Assembly: GCA_036346355.1 (NCBI GenBank)
Contig: CM070583.1
Location: 992,001-1,056,000 of the forward strand
DNA from: Rhipidocladum racemiflorum
Lineage: Eukaryota > Streptophyta > Magnoliopsida > Poales > Poaceae
Length of the DNA stretch: 64,000 nucleotides
Direction of reading: 5' to 3'
Shown here: one piece after another, positions 23,354 through 34,435 of the stretch
Layout: each line of letters starts with the position of its first letter
Position numbering within the stretch: position 1 is the stretch's first letter
Notes under the pieces: model-generated
The model's input: only the letters and a program-made list of their open reading frames with translations
What the model was told of the DNA's origin: nothing
Databases searched by the model: none
Translations under genes and position numbers: made by a program

Positions 23354-23842
23354 CTTGGCAAGAAAGGCAAAAAGTCTTCTGCTATCTTCTTTTGCATCCT
23401 TATGTGTGAGCCAAAATACCACAGCATGATGTCGACAACAGATGTAAAAGAACTTGGCAAGAGCCAAAATACCAATTCACAAACTGTGGCTAAAATGCTC
23501 CTTTCTGGAAAAATATCCAGCGTGTTAAGATGGCATGTAAAAATAAGTTCCAGCGAGTAGTTCAAAATTGAGAACATAAAAAAAAAACTATCCTATAGGC
23601 ATATCCAGAAAATTGGAACGAGGGGGGCTAAAACTAATAAATCCAAAATTTATGTATGTATGTATATAAATATATTAATATATTATGTATACATGGAGGA
23701 GCCGGTGGGCCACGGGTAGCCCATGCCCCACCGGCAGATACACTATGTTGCAAGCTAGCACGAAGATGTACTATCAATTTATAAATAAAGCTCAAGTAAG
23801 TAGCGTGACAGTGAAAAAATATCACAAACCAATATGTTACCC
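23354..23842. other. Intergenic sequence up to the duplicated kinase block
   Basis: No gene recognised. About 23635-23690 is a TATG/TATA-rich simple stretch. Homology with the kinase locus begins abruptly at about 23843 (CTCTCGAC), so a rearrangement breakpoint lies here. Confidence 0.4.
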
Positions 23843-25806
23843 CTCTCGACATAATGCTTGCCCTTTCCCTTGTCGAGACGGACCCTTCGTACAGCTTGTT
23901 CGATCTGCCGCTCGTGCTCCCTAAGGATCTCTTCCATGTTTACTCCAGGAGGCATTAATGGTCCAGAGTAGTGGATTCTGTTCTTCTTACTGCCATTCAC
24001 CAGAACATATAGTGGGAGAATTTCTCAGCACATGGCAGAAAAAAGAATCTTGCTCTTTAGAAGCATGAAGGGAATATCCTCCAGGTAGGACCATTTTCCA
24101 TTTTACACTCTTATAAGACAAAATTGTTGATCTTGACACCGTAAGTGTCTCAGAATATGAGGGATTAAGAAAAGAACAGTGCATTCCATGGTATATGACC
24201 AACAGCCATTTTGTGGAGAGGTTCAGCTAACATCTACTCCGAATTCACCCAATAAGAACCATCCTCTTGCATGCTCATTAGTCAAAACCACCAAAAATGC
24301 TTATGTACGGATTCCTAGAAACTGATCATGGCTTTCAAGGGTTTGAATACTATGGATCATGCTCATTATGATGTTAAGACTTATTATTGACGAGAGGTGC
24401 TTCTATGCTTTTCCTTCTAGTACAAATTGCACAAATCTTGAAGCAAGCGAAGGGGTAAGTAATCACCATCTGCCATTCATTCATGCTTTAATAGTTGTGC
24501 AACTTTTAAAAGGAAGAGCATAGAAGCACCTCTCATTACTGATTAGGATAATACATGAAGCTGATTAGGGTAATTAAAGAACTCACCACTGTAGGCTCCT
24601 TATTTGCCACCCCATCATCCTTTCGGTGGGAAGGTGGGAAGACGACGGTCTTTCTTGAAATTGATGTGCCCATTCAGGTCTGTCAGAGCCTCAGAGGGAT
24701 CAGCAGCAGTGAGTTGACTGTATGATATCTTGAACTCGATCGATGCTCTCTCATATACTGCCTCCTGGCGCTGTCCCCGAGGTTAGACAACTTAGCAGCA
24801 TTGTCTCGGTGCCCAGTTGCAGTAGATGGGTTAGATATCTCAGCAGCAACAATCTGAGAGGTGTAAAATCTAAGCACGTTCGGGTCTGTGCCACTTGATC
24901 GGCCTAATGTAAAGGATGAACGGCCAGCGCTCATCAAAAGAACACACTGAGGCTGACCATTGTCTGCAGCTCTTCCTGGAGGATCAATTGGAAAGCCAAT
25001 GACAACATCCTCCTTTGGAGTAAACTTATTGCTACTGCTTGTTGGGTTAACCTGAACTCATCATTGCTGCAAAGCCATGGAAAAACAGACATTTGAGTAA
25101 TAAGAAACAAAAGAGTATTTGTATTTAACAATACGATAACATTAATTGCTATATACAAAATATTTACTTCTGGACATGAAAACGATACATGTGCCTTGTG
25201 TGGATGAATTGCAGCATGGTTACACTAACGTTATTAATAAATTAACTTTCAAACAAATCGACAGGCAAATGCATTGCATCATATATTCGTGGTACCCAAA
25301 CGGTTCTGCTAGCCTGCTACTAAGCACCAGCTATATTGAGTACTTGAATTCTGCATTGAATGAATTCATAGAACTGCTAGCGTGTGGTATTTGAATGGTA
25401 TATTTCCTCCCTCGAGGATTCAAAATCCTGCAAGTAATAATACTTTGAAAGCTCAATAGTCAATAGTGCTAGCATTTTGGCACAAGAAAACCCTTGACTC
25501 TGGAGATCCTTGAGTATGATGAGAATCTATCAGCTTATAATAAGTTATCTCTACAATTTATTTTCATAGTACCTGCAATTCCTTATTGCCATTTGGTGCT
25601 GGAAGTTGCTTCCTACGTCCAGTTTCAGATTCCTGTCCTTTAACTGCAGCTGCTCTTTGTCTGTGGACAAAAACACATGTTTAGGTCATATAAAGAAATG
25701 TCCCAAAAAAAAACAAGATTGCTACCATACATTCTGTCTGTCAAAATGCAAATTCCATAATATTTGTCTTAGGTTCCAAAGAGGGAATTACCTCCTACCT
25801 TCTTCA
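23843..25806 (-). pseudogene. Kinase duplicate, 3' exons only (5 partial to 8)
   Basis: This block matches 36762-38705 of the intact kinase gene, introns included. It carries exon 8 (to about 23997), exon 7 (about 24593-25070), exon 6 (about 25573-25660) and the 3' tip of exon 5. It is broken: at the start of exon 7 the intact gene reads CAACGACGA whereas this copy reads CAATGATGA, giving an immediate stop, and extra bases near 24690-24730 shift the frame. A MITE (24391-24534) sits in the intron between exons 7 and 8. At about 25806 the homology stops within exon 5 and the PPR gene begins. No catalytic domain is encoded here. Confidence 0.85.
24391..24534. mobile_element. MITE, GAGAGGTGCTTCTATGCT family, copy 1
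   Basis: Inverted ends GAGAGGTGCTTCTATGCT and AGCATAGAAGCACCTCTC. Flanks ATTATTGA (24383-24390) and ATTACTGA (24535-24542) are an 8-bp duplication with one mismatch. The intact kinase paralog at about 37452 has a single ATTACTGA and no insert, so insertion after duplication is shown directly. The duplication size suggests hAT affinity. Three relatives lie at 27996, 52022 and 59648. Confidence 0.82.
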
Positions 25807-27831
25807 TCTCGAAGCTTCATTGCACTCCACTTCCTCACTACTGGATGTATCAGTATATGTCATGTGATCAGACAAGCCACCATGTGCACCATGGTTCAAG
25901 CAATCATCTTGCTCATCTGGACATATGTCATATTCTGACTGGAGCAAGGAATGACTTGGAATCATATTTAGCTCCATGGTGCTCATTAATGATCTAACCT
26001 TAGCTAGTTCTGGCCAGCATTTTGCTGATATATACATGTTCGCGATCAATTTGTAGTGACCGGGGTTCTTTGTCCTCATTTTCAGCAGCCTCTTGGCAGC
26101 TCGATCCCCGATTTCTGTATTACCATGGATCCGACAAGCCTCAATAATAGTTGCTAACATTGCAGCAGTTGGCTCGATCGGCATCTTGTCAATTATATCC
26201 TCAGCCATCTTCAGCAAACCTTCACGGCTGTACAAATCAATCATGCAAGAAAAATGTTCCACTCTTGGTGCAATACCAAATATAGAAACCATCTTGGCAA
26301 ACAGTAGCTGCCCTTGAGGTACCAGTCCAGAGTGGCTACACGCTGAAAGAACAGCAACCATGGTCACATGGTCCGGCTCTATACTGTTGGCAATCATCTC
26401 ATCAAAGAGCTTCAGTGATACATGCCCCTCTCTTTGCATTCCATAGCCCAAAATCAATGAAGTGTAGGCATGCCTGTCTGGACATTGTATCCGGTCAAAT
26501 ACTCTCTGGGCAACTGTCATCTGTCTAGACTTTGAGTACATGTCGACAAGTGAGTTTTGCAATAATTTAGAGACATCCAGTCCATGCTTAAGGATGTAAC
26601 TGTGCAGCTCCCTTCCATGACAAAGGTGTCCAAACCGCGCGCCAAGGGAAAGCATAGTTAACACAGTAACATCATTAGGACAGACACCAGAACCAATCAT
26701 CTCTCTGAAATGCAAAGAAGATTCATCAACCAGGTCCATGAATCCAAATCCTGCTAGCAGCGAGTTCCATGTTGTGATGCTCCGAGTTGAGCACATTCTA
26801 AACAGAAGGTAGGCAGAGCTTATCATCCTGCACCTTGAGTACATTGTGATCAATGAATTCACCACACACTCAAGCCTATCAAAGCATAGACGAACAGCTG
26901 CCCCATGCAACTCCCTGCCAACCCTCAAATACCCATTCCTACCACACGCCTTGAGGCCGATCACCATGGTGACAAAATCCACCCCTGGCCCATGGCAATT
27001 TCTCATCTGAGACACCAACCTAATCACCTCATCATAGTTCCCTGCCTTCAAATTCCCTGCTGCAACTGCATTCCAAGTGACAGTGTTTGCCCTAGGAACC
27101 AGCTGGAGCAGATCAAATGCCTCACTCCACATCCTCTTCGATGCATATCCAGACACCATTGTGTTCCAGCTAACAACATCCCTCACAGCCATTCCATCGA
27201 ACACCCTTCGTGCATCCTCCAGTTCCCCGAACTTGACATGCATCCCTATCAAAGCATTCCAGACATACATGTCCAGACCATATCTACTACTCCCAATACG
27301 CCTGGCAACCTTCCGGCCAATGGCAACCTCCCGGAGCTCGCCGCAGGCACGCAGAAGCGACGGGTACGTGAACCTGTCGGCTTCCACGCCCAACGCTAGC
27401 ATCTTCTCGTACCCCAGGATGACGTCTTCCCACAGCCTCCGGCCAGCATAAGTCCATATGAGCACGTTCCAGGGGAAAGACTGCGCTTTGCCAGCCGCCT
27501 TCTCGACGGCGGCTCGCGCGGCCGGGAGGTCGTCGATCGCTATGTAGAAGGAGGCGAGCCTGGAGAGGACGGAACGGTGGTCGTCCAGGCCGAGGGAGAT
27601 GGCGTGCGCGTGTAGCTGCTTGCCGGAGCGGTGGGCGCGTTGCGCGGTGCAGGAGAAGAGGAAGGCTGAGAGGGAGGTGGATGAGAGGAACGACGTGGCT
27701 GGCGGCGGCGGTCGCGGCGGGTCTTGGACAGGTGCGGCATTTCGCCAAACGGGCGGGAGGCAGCAGGTGATGCGCAGGAGATGCTGCTTGGGGATGGGCG
27801 CATCAAACAGCCGCCGCCGACGCCGTCGCAT
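25804..27831 (-). CDS. PLS-class pentatricopeptide repeat (PPR) protein
   Basis: From ATG at 27831 the frame encodes about 675 residues in one exon, typical of plant PPR genes; the frame stays open further upstream but without an ATG. PPR proteins bind organelle RNA for editing, splicing or stability. The arginine-rich start (MRRRRRRLFD) fits a mitochondrial or plastid transit peptide. Repeats run across most of the protein: YVWNALIGMHVKFGELEDARRVF, DVVSWNTMVSGYASKRM, NSLITMYSRCRMISSAYLLF and SLVDMYSKSRQMTVAQRVF are L/S-type units; DHVTMVAVLSACSHSGLV and TAAMLATIIEACRIHGNTEIG mark the E-type C-terminal region. There is no DYW domain. It recalls At1g71490-like proteins, but that is only an impression. 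The last few codons and the stop lie in duplicated kinase exon 5 read in another frame, so the C-terminus is chimeric. Confidence 0.88.
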   Translation of the reverse strand: MRRRRRRLFDAPIPKQHLLRITCCLPPVWRNAAPVQDPPRPPPPATSFLSSTSLSAFLFSCTAQRAHRSGKQLHAHAISLGLDDHRSVLSRLASFYIAIDDLPAARAAVEKAAGKAQSFPWNVLIWTYAGRRLWEDVILGYEKMLALGVEADRFTYPSLLRACGELREVAIGRKVARRIGSSRYGLDMYVWNALIGMHVKFGELEDARRVFDGMAVRDVVSWNTMVSGYASKRMWSEAFDLLQLVPRANTVTWNAVAAGNLKAGNYDEVIRLVSQMRNCHGPGVDFVTMVIGLKACGRNGYLRVGRELHGAAVRLCFDRLECVVNSLITMYSRCRMISSAYLLFRMCSTRSITTWNSLLAGFGFMDLVDESSLHFREMIGSGVCPNDVTVLTMLSLGARFGHLCHGRELHSYILKHGLDVSKLLQNSLVDMYSKSRQMTVAQRVFDRIQCPDRHAYTSLILGYGMQREGHVSLKLFDEMIANSIEPDHVTMVAVLSACSHSGLVPQGQLLFAKMVSIFGIAPRVEHFSCMIDLYSREGLLKMAEDIIDKMPIEPTAAMLATIIEACRIHGNTEIGDRAAKRLLKMRTKNPGHYKLIANMYISAKCWPELAKVRSLMSTMELNMIPSHSLLQSEYDICPDEQDDCLNHGAHGGLSDHMTYTDTSSSEEVECNEASR

Positions 27832-27995
27832 CACACCATGACGGAGGCGAAGGCTGGTGTGAAGCGGCGAGCTGGCTGGTGGGAGGGAGGCTGGCTGGGT
27901 TTGGGCGCGCCAAGACGCCGCTTGATCGAGACAGCAGGAGCTTGCGAAGCCAAGGTTTACCTGAAGATAACCACCCAATCTCGCAAGGAGCAATG

Positions 27996-28130
27996 ATTTA
28001 TGCTTTTTCTTCTAATATAAATTACACGAATCTTAAAAGTAAAAAAAAAGATAAGTAATTATCGTCTATCCTTCATCCATACTTTAATATTTATGTAACT
28101 TTAAAAAAGAAAAACATAAAAGCACCTCTC
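27996..28130. mobile_element. MITE, GAGAGGTGCTTCT family, copy 2
   Basis: The right end AAGCACCTCTC and interior (ATAAGTAATTATCGTCTATCC) match the copy at 24391-24534. The left end is worn. It lies about 165 bases upstream of the PPR start codon and so in its promoter or 5' leader. Confidence 0.6.
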
Positions 28131-28135
28131 GTAAG

Positions 28136-28384
28136 TCTCTACTATATAAAATGAGAGTTTCTTCCCACGTCACATTAATTGCTCTGCTTAATTGCCCTAC
28201 TTAATTGCCCTGCTTAATTGCACTACGCAAGAAACGAAGCGTTGCTTTAATTAGCCAGCTTTTGCAAGAAATGAAGCGTTAAAGATAGATGTTTGATCTT
28301 ATGAAATAGTATTTTTTTATTTTTTAATATTTATTTTTCGTTATCAATTTTGTTTTTCGTAGCAACGCACGGGCATATAGCTAG
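28136..28384 (+). mobile_element. Short non-autonomous Helitron
   Basis: It begins TCTCTACTATATAAAATGAGAG and ends GCAACGCACGGGCATATAG followed by CTAG, next to a T at 28385. These ends are the common grass Helitron type (5' TC, 3' CTAG). There is no coding capacity and no target duplication. Confidence 0.75.
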
Positions 28385-28735
28385 TAAAACATAATAGGGC
28401 ACTTGCTGCATCAAAAACCATGCTTAATAGCCAAACAAAAATCACAAACCTCAATAGGGTCTTGCTTCCTGGCCACAAGATAACATGGTTTTTCACACTG
28501 CGTCAAGTAACATAACGCGGCATGAGAGAAGTACAATAGTAAAGCCCACTGCAGGCTAATAGTAAGCTAAAAACCAACTCCGTGATCGGACGTGTGCTGA
28601 CGGTCAGATCGTCCCACCGCCGTGATCGGACGGACCGAGTTTCGTAAGAACATGGAACCAATTCGGTGAAACTACGAGGGCCGTTGGCCCCGAGGGGCCT
28701 CGATGTAATTTGGCAGATGTTGGGGGTTTTTTCGA
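28385..28735. other. Spacer between Helitron and kinase 3' flank duplicate
   Basis: No gene seen. Homology to the kinase 3' flank starts near 28735 (matching about 36243). Confidence 0.35.
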
Positions 28736-28881
28736 TAAAGGAAAAATTACGCAACCTGTTCGTTTTCTATCTTTGTTCGGATGTCAAGAGCAAGTTAAAA
28801 TGACCTGAAATATGAGAGAGAGAAAAGGCTCTGATATAAAATAAGTTGTCTTAAAGAAAACTGCATCACATTCGGTATAAG

Positions 28882-29827
28882 TAGGGGTGAAAACAGGATA
28901 GGAAATATCCGCCCGATCCGATCCCGAATCCGTTTAAAATCCGTACCGATGTTATCCGTATCGTATCTGGAAAATCCTATGTAATATGGGTTAGGATATG
29001 GGAAGAGCAATATCCGATCCGTATCCGAAAAATCTCATGTAATATGGGTTAGGATATGGGAAGAGCAATATCCGACCCAATATCCGGTAAATATCCGACC
29101 CGATATCCGGATAAAATCAGTTATTCTTCCATTAATTTGGTTCATTATTGGATAGATAGAGTAGTTGTTTGATACTGGCACTAAAAAACACTACTTTGTT
29201 ATTAAGCTTGAACTTCAACAAATCTATCAACAAACAAATAGAGTGATGACATAATGCTTTTACCTAAATTGATTTGTTTAACTTATTTGATAAACTACTT
29301 TTCTATTCAAATTACTGGAATTAGTTGAGTCACTAAATTGAAGCATAGCAAACAAATCCGAGTAGTCCTCATTATGAGAGATGTCTATCTTTAGTTTGTC
29401 AGAATGTGACAATTCAACACTATTTAATATCTCCAGGAATTTATTCCGTAAGGTTAAGTTTGATGGAAGAGCTCCCCTTGTTCTCTGTTTTCTTTATGTC
29501 TCGATCTCTCTCATTGTATCCGACCCATTTGCACCTCTAACTATACTACTATCCTATGTTGAAATAATTATGACTTGAAGCTAATGTTTTAAGGTTAATG
29601 CTTCATTCTTTCTTTTACGTACACAATTATGTACTATATTACTATCCGATTATGATATCCGATCCCGACCCGAATCCGTCAGGTATCCGCTCCGTATCCG
29701 AACCCCGAATAATCTGAATTCGTATCTGTATCCGGGACATCCGTATCCGATCCCGAATCCGAAAAAAATATGGGTTAGGATACGGGACGAGCAATATCCG
29801 CCCGTATCCGACCCGATTTCACCCCTA
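28882..29827. mobile_element. Ac-like non-autonomous hAT element
   Basis: Ends TAGGGGTGAAAAC and GATTTCACCCCTA are inverted repeats with one mismatch. The perfect 8-bp duplication GGTATAAG lies at 28874-28881 and 29828-29835. The paralogous site at about 36385 has one GGTATAAG and no insert. Dense TATCCGxATCCG words near both ends resemble subterminal binding sites and match those in the element at 19539. No transposase frame. Confidence 0.88.
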
Positions 29828-29966
29828 GGTATAAGATTGGACACCAATGACCTGTAATTTGATCATCTCTCTTGTCATCTACCAAAACAGGTATAAGAAT
29901 CAATTTTCAGGGAGGGCACTCTCGAGATATACAATTGGTAACTGTGGACAACCAATCTTCAGCAAA

Positions 29967-30737
29967 TTATAACTATATTAAGATCCGAAGGTTTGAGAGC
30001 TCCTCAGGGCGTCCACGTTACCTCCGTTTCCGAGCCATCCGATCGCGTCGTCGGACGGCCGAGATTGCGCCACGTCGCTCCAAACCGAACGACGATATAA
30101 AACAGACGCGCGTGCTTTTCGCTCGCCCAAGCGGGCCACTTGTCGCAACGTTAACGCCATTTGTTGCCTCGCAGCCGGCGCGGGTTAGAACCTCTCGGGC
30201 GCGAGCGGTGCGCGTATTTTTCCTTGCGACACATGGCGGCCTCGCGCCTCCTTTTTTTGCCGACAGGTCCCTCTGAGTTTCCAAAATTGCATGTAGGTCC
30301 TACTTTTTGCGAAAAAGCCCTTTTTAGCAGAAAATCACTTTGAAAAATCACAAAAAAACACCAAAAATCCAAAAAATATGCGTGTGGTCCATTTTTTCGT
30401 CCAGATCCTTTTTTCCTGAAAAAAAAACTTTTTTATTGAAAAAAATGCAAAAAAAGACCCTCAAATCTAAAATTCCAAAAATTCTAGAGTTATGTCCATC
30501 CGAAAAATCGAAAAAAAATCCAAAAAATATGCGCATTTGTCCATTTTCCCGTTCCGATCCGTTTTCCCCCGAAAAAACTTTTTTTATTAAAGAATGTCGC
30601 TCCAAAAGACCCTCCGAAGATTTAAAAAATACATCTCGATCTGTTTTTTCTACGGAAAAAACACGAAAAATACCTTCTAAAAATTCTGAAGTTATACTCG
30701 GTCGTATGCGCGGCATGCGCCGAGCTGACCTTCCTAG
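29967..30737 (+). mobile_element. Helitron-like element H3
   Basis: It starts TTATAACTATATTAAGATCCG after A (29966) and ends with hairpin GCGC-GGCAT-GCGC, then CTAG before T (30738). The paralog at about 36520 reads CAGCAAACATTTCGG with no insert and no duplication, so this is a precise insertion (allowing one C/T difference). The first part (to about 30240) is GC-rich and might be captured host DNA; the rest has A/T runs with AAAAAACTTTTTT and 'ggtcc' words like those in H1 and H4. No coding domain recognised. Confidence 0.7.
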
Positions 30738-30925
30738 TATTTCGAACGGCCTATGCTGAACCTGGACGAAGGGTGAATCTCTACAGGAACAGGTCTTCTT
30801 TTGCTGCTAGAAACCAAACCACAGCAGTGGAATGTGAACTACTAGCAGAAAGAAACCATAGATTCTTTTCAGGGCACGCAATACACCAGCCATACAAATC
30901 AACAAATGTAAGGGCCAGAACTTAC

Positions 30926-32313
30926 TTCACTTTCAAGGGCAGAAGCAGCAGTACCCCTATTCGCAGGTTCTACAGCAAGTAAACGGTCCAAAAGTGCTAA
31001 AGCTGAAGGAGGGAAGTCCTTGCATACATCATTCACGCAACGACGATACGGCTGTTGTGGCTTGAAGATGGTAGCACGCGACAACTTCAAATTAGCCCAG
31101 AACTCCTCTGATGGTGAACCACAAAGCTTGAATATTTTGTGCAACTGTTCCACCTGAAAGAGTTTAGACAACAAAAATAAACATTGGAAATTCAAATAGA
31201 TTTACTAGTCAAGAGTCTAAAATTACGAGCATATCATAAACAAGATCACCATTCACCTTGAAGTCAGAAAGTTTAATGGGAACATTGTTAACATTAAACC
31301 GGTACTGATCCATGTAAAAATAGCCTGGTATCACTCAACCTGTAGTATATGCTAATCATAAGAATATGATATACATATAGGAACTACGTAATTATTACTA
31401 AATGTACAAGCTACAATCATCTCGAGCTAACCATTTTAATTTATGATTGTATATTTGGCTCTATGAACTGACTAGTTTTATTCTGAAGACATAATTACTC
31501 ATCCTCCTGTTTACTGTATAATTTCTCCTAGTCATTTCTTAACATGCTCAAAAATTATCAAAATACAGGCCACACTGTGTATAGTATTCACCTTCAGCAG
31601 CTTCATTTTTTTTAATCCAGCCCAATTAAATTTTGACCTTAAGTGATATACAAGAAAGTAAAATGACAGACTCATTGAATTGTTGTAAACTTGTAGTAGA
31701 TAATTTCAGGACTATTTGCAACATTGTATTTTTATCAGAGTATGAACAGTACCTCGGTTCGTCCTGGCATGATAGGCTTCCCAAACAGCAATTCTGCGAG
31801 AATGCAACCAGCACTTCAGAGATCAACAGCATCACCATAGTTAGTAGCACCCAGCAGAAGTTCAGGAGGCTGGTACCACATTGTTACCACACGACTTGTT
31901 AAATGGTACTTTTGGTTTGGATTAAAGAATGTAGCTAGACCAAAATCTGCTATTTTGAGGGCACCATTATTGTCAAGAAGAAGGTTTGAACACTTTATAT
32001 CCCGATGCAAAACACCATGATTATGACAGTGGTCAAGTCCCACTTGACCTGTAATGGCCATTTCCAGTGATTAAGGCATGAAAACAGAAGGCACGATGGA
32101 AAACCTTTGAAATGGAAGATCAAAGGACATGCCTAACCTGAGGCTCTGTGAATTTTATGCCAGGTGTAGATGCATGTCCCGCAAGATCATGCTCCATGTA
32201 TTCAAATATAAGATACAAGAAACTAGACATGCGTGATGTCACCAAACCATCAAGCTTAACAACATTTGGATGATCGAGTCTTAGTAGGATGTGAATTTCC
32301 CTTGCCATATATC
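30926..32313 (-). pseudogene. Kinase duplicate, exons 4, 3 and part of 2
   Basis: Exon 4 (30926-31153) is nearly identical to the intact copy. Exon 3 (31753-32048) retains HRDIK and ADFGLATFF but has Gly to Cys after HRDIK, a TGG to TGA stop in VDLWSAG, and a deletion removing the CYMQQLLS segment at its start. Exon 2 (32138 to about 32313) stops before the ATP-binding loop, where the sequence joins MADS26 intron 2. No ATP-binding lysine is present and the frame is broken, so it is inactive. Confidence 0.88.
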
Positions 32314-32325
32314 GAAACATGTATG

Positions 32326-33370
32326 GGTAGCACTGTGCTTTTTCAGAGTCTAGATGCTAATTTTCTCATGCATAGTATGAAACTGCTAGGTGAAGTTGAG
32401 ACCTGGAATATATGATGCCCTTATGCTATCATCTGATCTATTTAATTACAACAGCCTTTGAGACTATATGGCGGTACAAAATCCTCTCTGTTCGCAACTT
32501 TTACACCAGTGTTCAACTTCCTACTAGATTCAGGTAATAGACACCCTCTGTGTTACAGGTTGCCACTAGCTGCAACTTTAGAATATTGCCTCGTCTCCTC
32601 TCTCCCCCTGTGCTAATTTAAAACTTGACCAGTTATCTGACCAGGACCCAAAACAGGAAGCAATGGTGCTGAAACAAGATATCAATCTACTGCAGAAGGG
32701 CCTGAGGTAACTACTCACAGATTGCACTACAATCTGCCATAAGTCAGATTTATTCTCAGAAGGTAGATGGAAGAACACAAATCCTTCCAGCACATGTCCA
32801 AGCTTGATTTCACAAGCCAACATATTTTACCATCAAACGTCCCCCTGAGACCCTGACAACTATGTTTACTTACAAGTTAGGACTGTGACATGAATCCAGT
32901 ACAGTCCCTGTCATTGTCCATACTCCAAAGTCCATACCACTTGTTGGACCATTTACAAGCAACATAAACATTTTTCTAAGTGCCACAAACTTGAAACTTT
33001 TGCCCTTACAGTTAGTTCAGCTTCATGCCAAACCAAACTGTCTACTCAAAAACACTTGGGTTGTCAAAAGATAAATCAGATTTTACTCAACACTTTTTAA
33101 CGATTCTGCCACTTACTCTTGACAAGATCAAAAACCATGCCAGGTACATCTACGGGAACAGGGCAAATGAGCAAATGACCGTTGAAGAACTGAATGCCCT
33201 AGAGAGACACTTAGAGATATGGATGTACAACATCCGCTCCGCAAAGGTAATTCACAGAAAGTCTCGAGTTTCTTAAAAAAATATTGTTTCAGACATTGCT
33301 AAACCTTCTCATCTAAAAGATGCAGATAATGATCCAAGAGATCCAAGCATTGAAGAGCAAGGCAAGTCAA
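32326..33370 (+). pseudogene. MADS26 duplicate, exons 3-5 only
   Basis: The block matches 52456-53517 of the intact gene. Exon 3 (32645-32706, 62 nt), exon 4 (33144-33246, 103 nt) and exon 5 (33320-33361, 42 nt) keep their lengths and splice sites, including the GC donor after exon 5. Exons 1-2 (MADS domain) and 6-7 are missing: on the left the block joins kinase exon 2 sequence, on the right it jumps to the equivalent of 54988 near SDH6. Only part of the K domain could be made, so it is non-functional as a MADS factor, though antisense transcription or small RNA from it is conceivable. Confidence 0.85.
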
Positions 33371-34435
33371 ACGGTGTGCAGCATTTTATTATCTTCGAGA
33401 TGAATCAACACTTACAAGCTGCAAAATAGTTGTTTGAGAACAGATATATTGAAAATGAACAGCATTTAGTTTCCACACTAGTGCGGGCATGAACATTGTA
33501 GAGGAGAGGACTGAGAACAAACAGAGGTCATAGTAGAGGAAATAAAATACATTGCCCAGTTGGTTGTCACAACCGATACGCGCGCCTTATTGGGAAAGAC
33601 AAGGAAGCAAAGAACTACAAAACCCACACCAGAGACATCATTGTTCTGTCAAGCTGGTATGCTGACATCAATCAATGTGGCACGCTCAGCTCTTCTGGCC
33701 TGTTCACAGAAGCACAGACAACCCAGGAGGGTTAGGATAAACCAGGAATCCTTTAGTAGCAACTAGCAAAACAAAAGGAAATACTGTCATCCAGACAGTT
33801 TAGTCCAATAAAAAACATGTTAACAAATATTATCATGCTGAAACTAACATAACTGCATCCTATAAACTTTAGAATTTTAACAGTCCTAATTCACTTGAAT
33901 GGAAATATGATGTATCATTGAAACCTTGCAGTTGCAACTCTTTGTATAATGTCCTCATAAGAGAGCTAATATAACTTGACAAACTAACAAATAGTATCAC
34001 GAACTACCCGACTCCCATCAGTCGCCTGTTAACAAGTGCTCTGACACTGAAATAGGCACAACCACATCCCAATTCACTCAAACAATATATTAGCAATGCG
34101 ATGCAATCGCAGCTTTAACATCCCAGCCCACTCGAATGGTGTATCATCGCTGCCTCACAATCACAACCTTTGCATATACCCGACTCCCATCAGTCGCCTG
34201 TTAACAAGTGCTCTGACACTGAAATAGGCACAACCACATCCCAATTCACTCAAACAATATATTAGCAATGCGATGCAATCGCAGCTTTAACATCCCAGCC
34301 CACTCGAATGGTGTATCATCGCTACCTCACAATCACAACCTTTGCATATAAGCTACTGGAATCACTATGGCATAATGTTTCTCTTACAGAGGGAAACATA
34401 TGTAGGTACTAGACACAGGACTTATTAAAACCTAA
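33371..34435. repeat. Duplicate of the SDH6 3' flank, with an extra tandem repeat
   Basis: This matches 54988-56924 but lacks the 1.05-kb hAT insert at 55530-56580 (empty site ATCATTGA at about 33915). It also contains a 172-bp perfect-looking tandem duplication at 34006-34349 that the other copy does not have. Confidence 0.8.
34006..34349. repeat. 172-bp tandem duplication (two units)
   Basis: Units 34006-34177 and 34178-34349 begin ACCCGACTCCCATCAGTCGC and differ at only one position noticed (GCTGCC versus GCTACC). The paralog near 56675 has a single unit, so the duplication is recent. Confidence 0.9.

Larger units (their letters stand above)
28736..30850 (-). repeat. Duplicate of kinase 3' flank, split by two insertions
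   Basis: 28736-28881, 29828-29966 and 30738-30840 together match 36243-36630 downstream of the intact kinase gene. The match is interrupted by an Ac-like hAT element (28882-29827) and a Helitron-like element (29967-30737), both absent from the 36-kb version. At about 30838-30845 this flank joins directly to sequence matching 39111 of the intact locus, deleting the equivalent of exons 8-5; the shared word AGAAA at the join suggests a microhomology junction. Confidence 0.8.

Noticed and set aside
30018..30284. Coding-like GC-rich frames inside H3
   Set aside because: Frames on both strands are equally open and none gives a recognisable protein; at most captured DNA.
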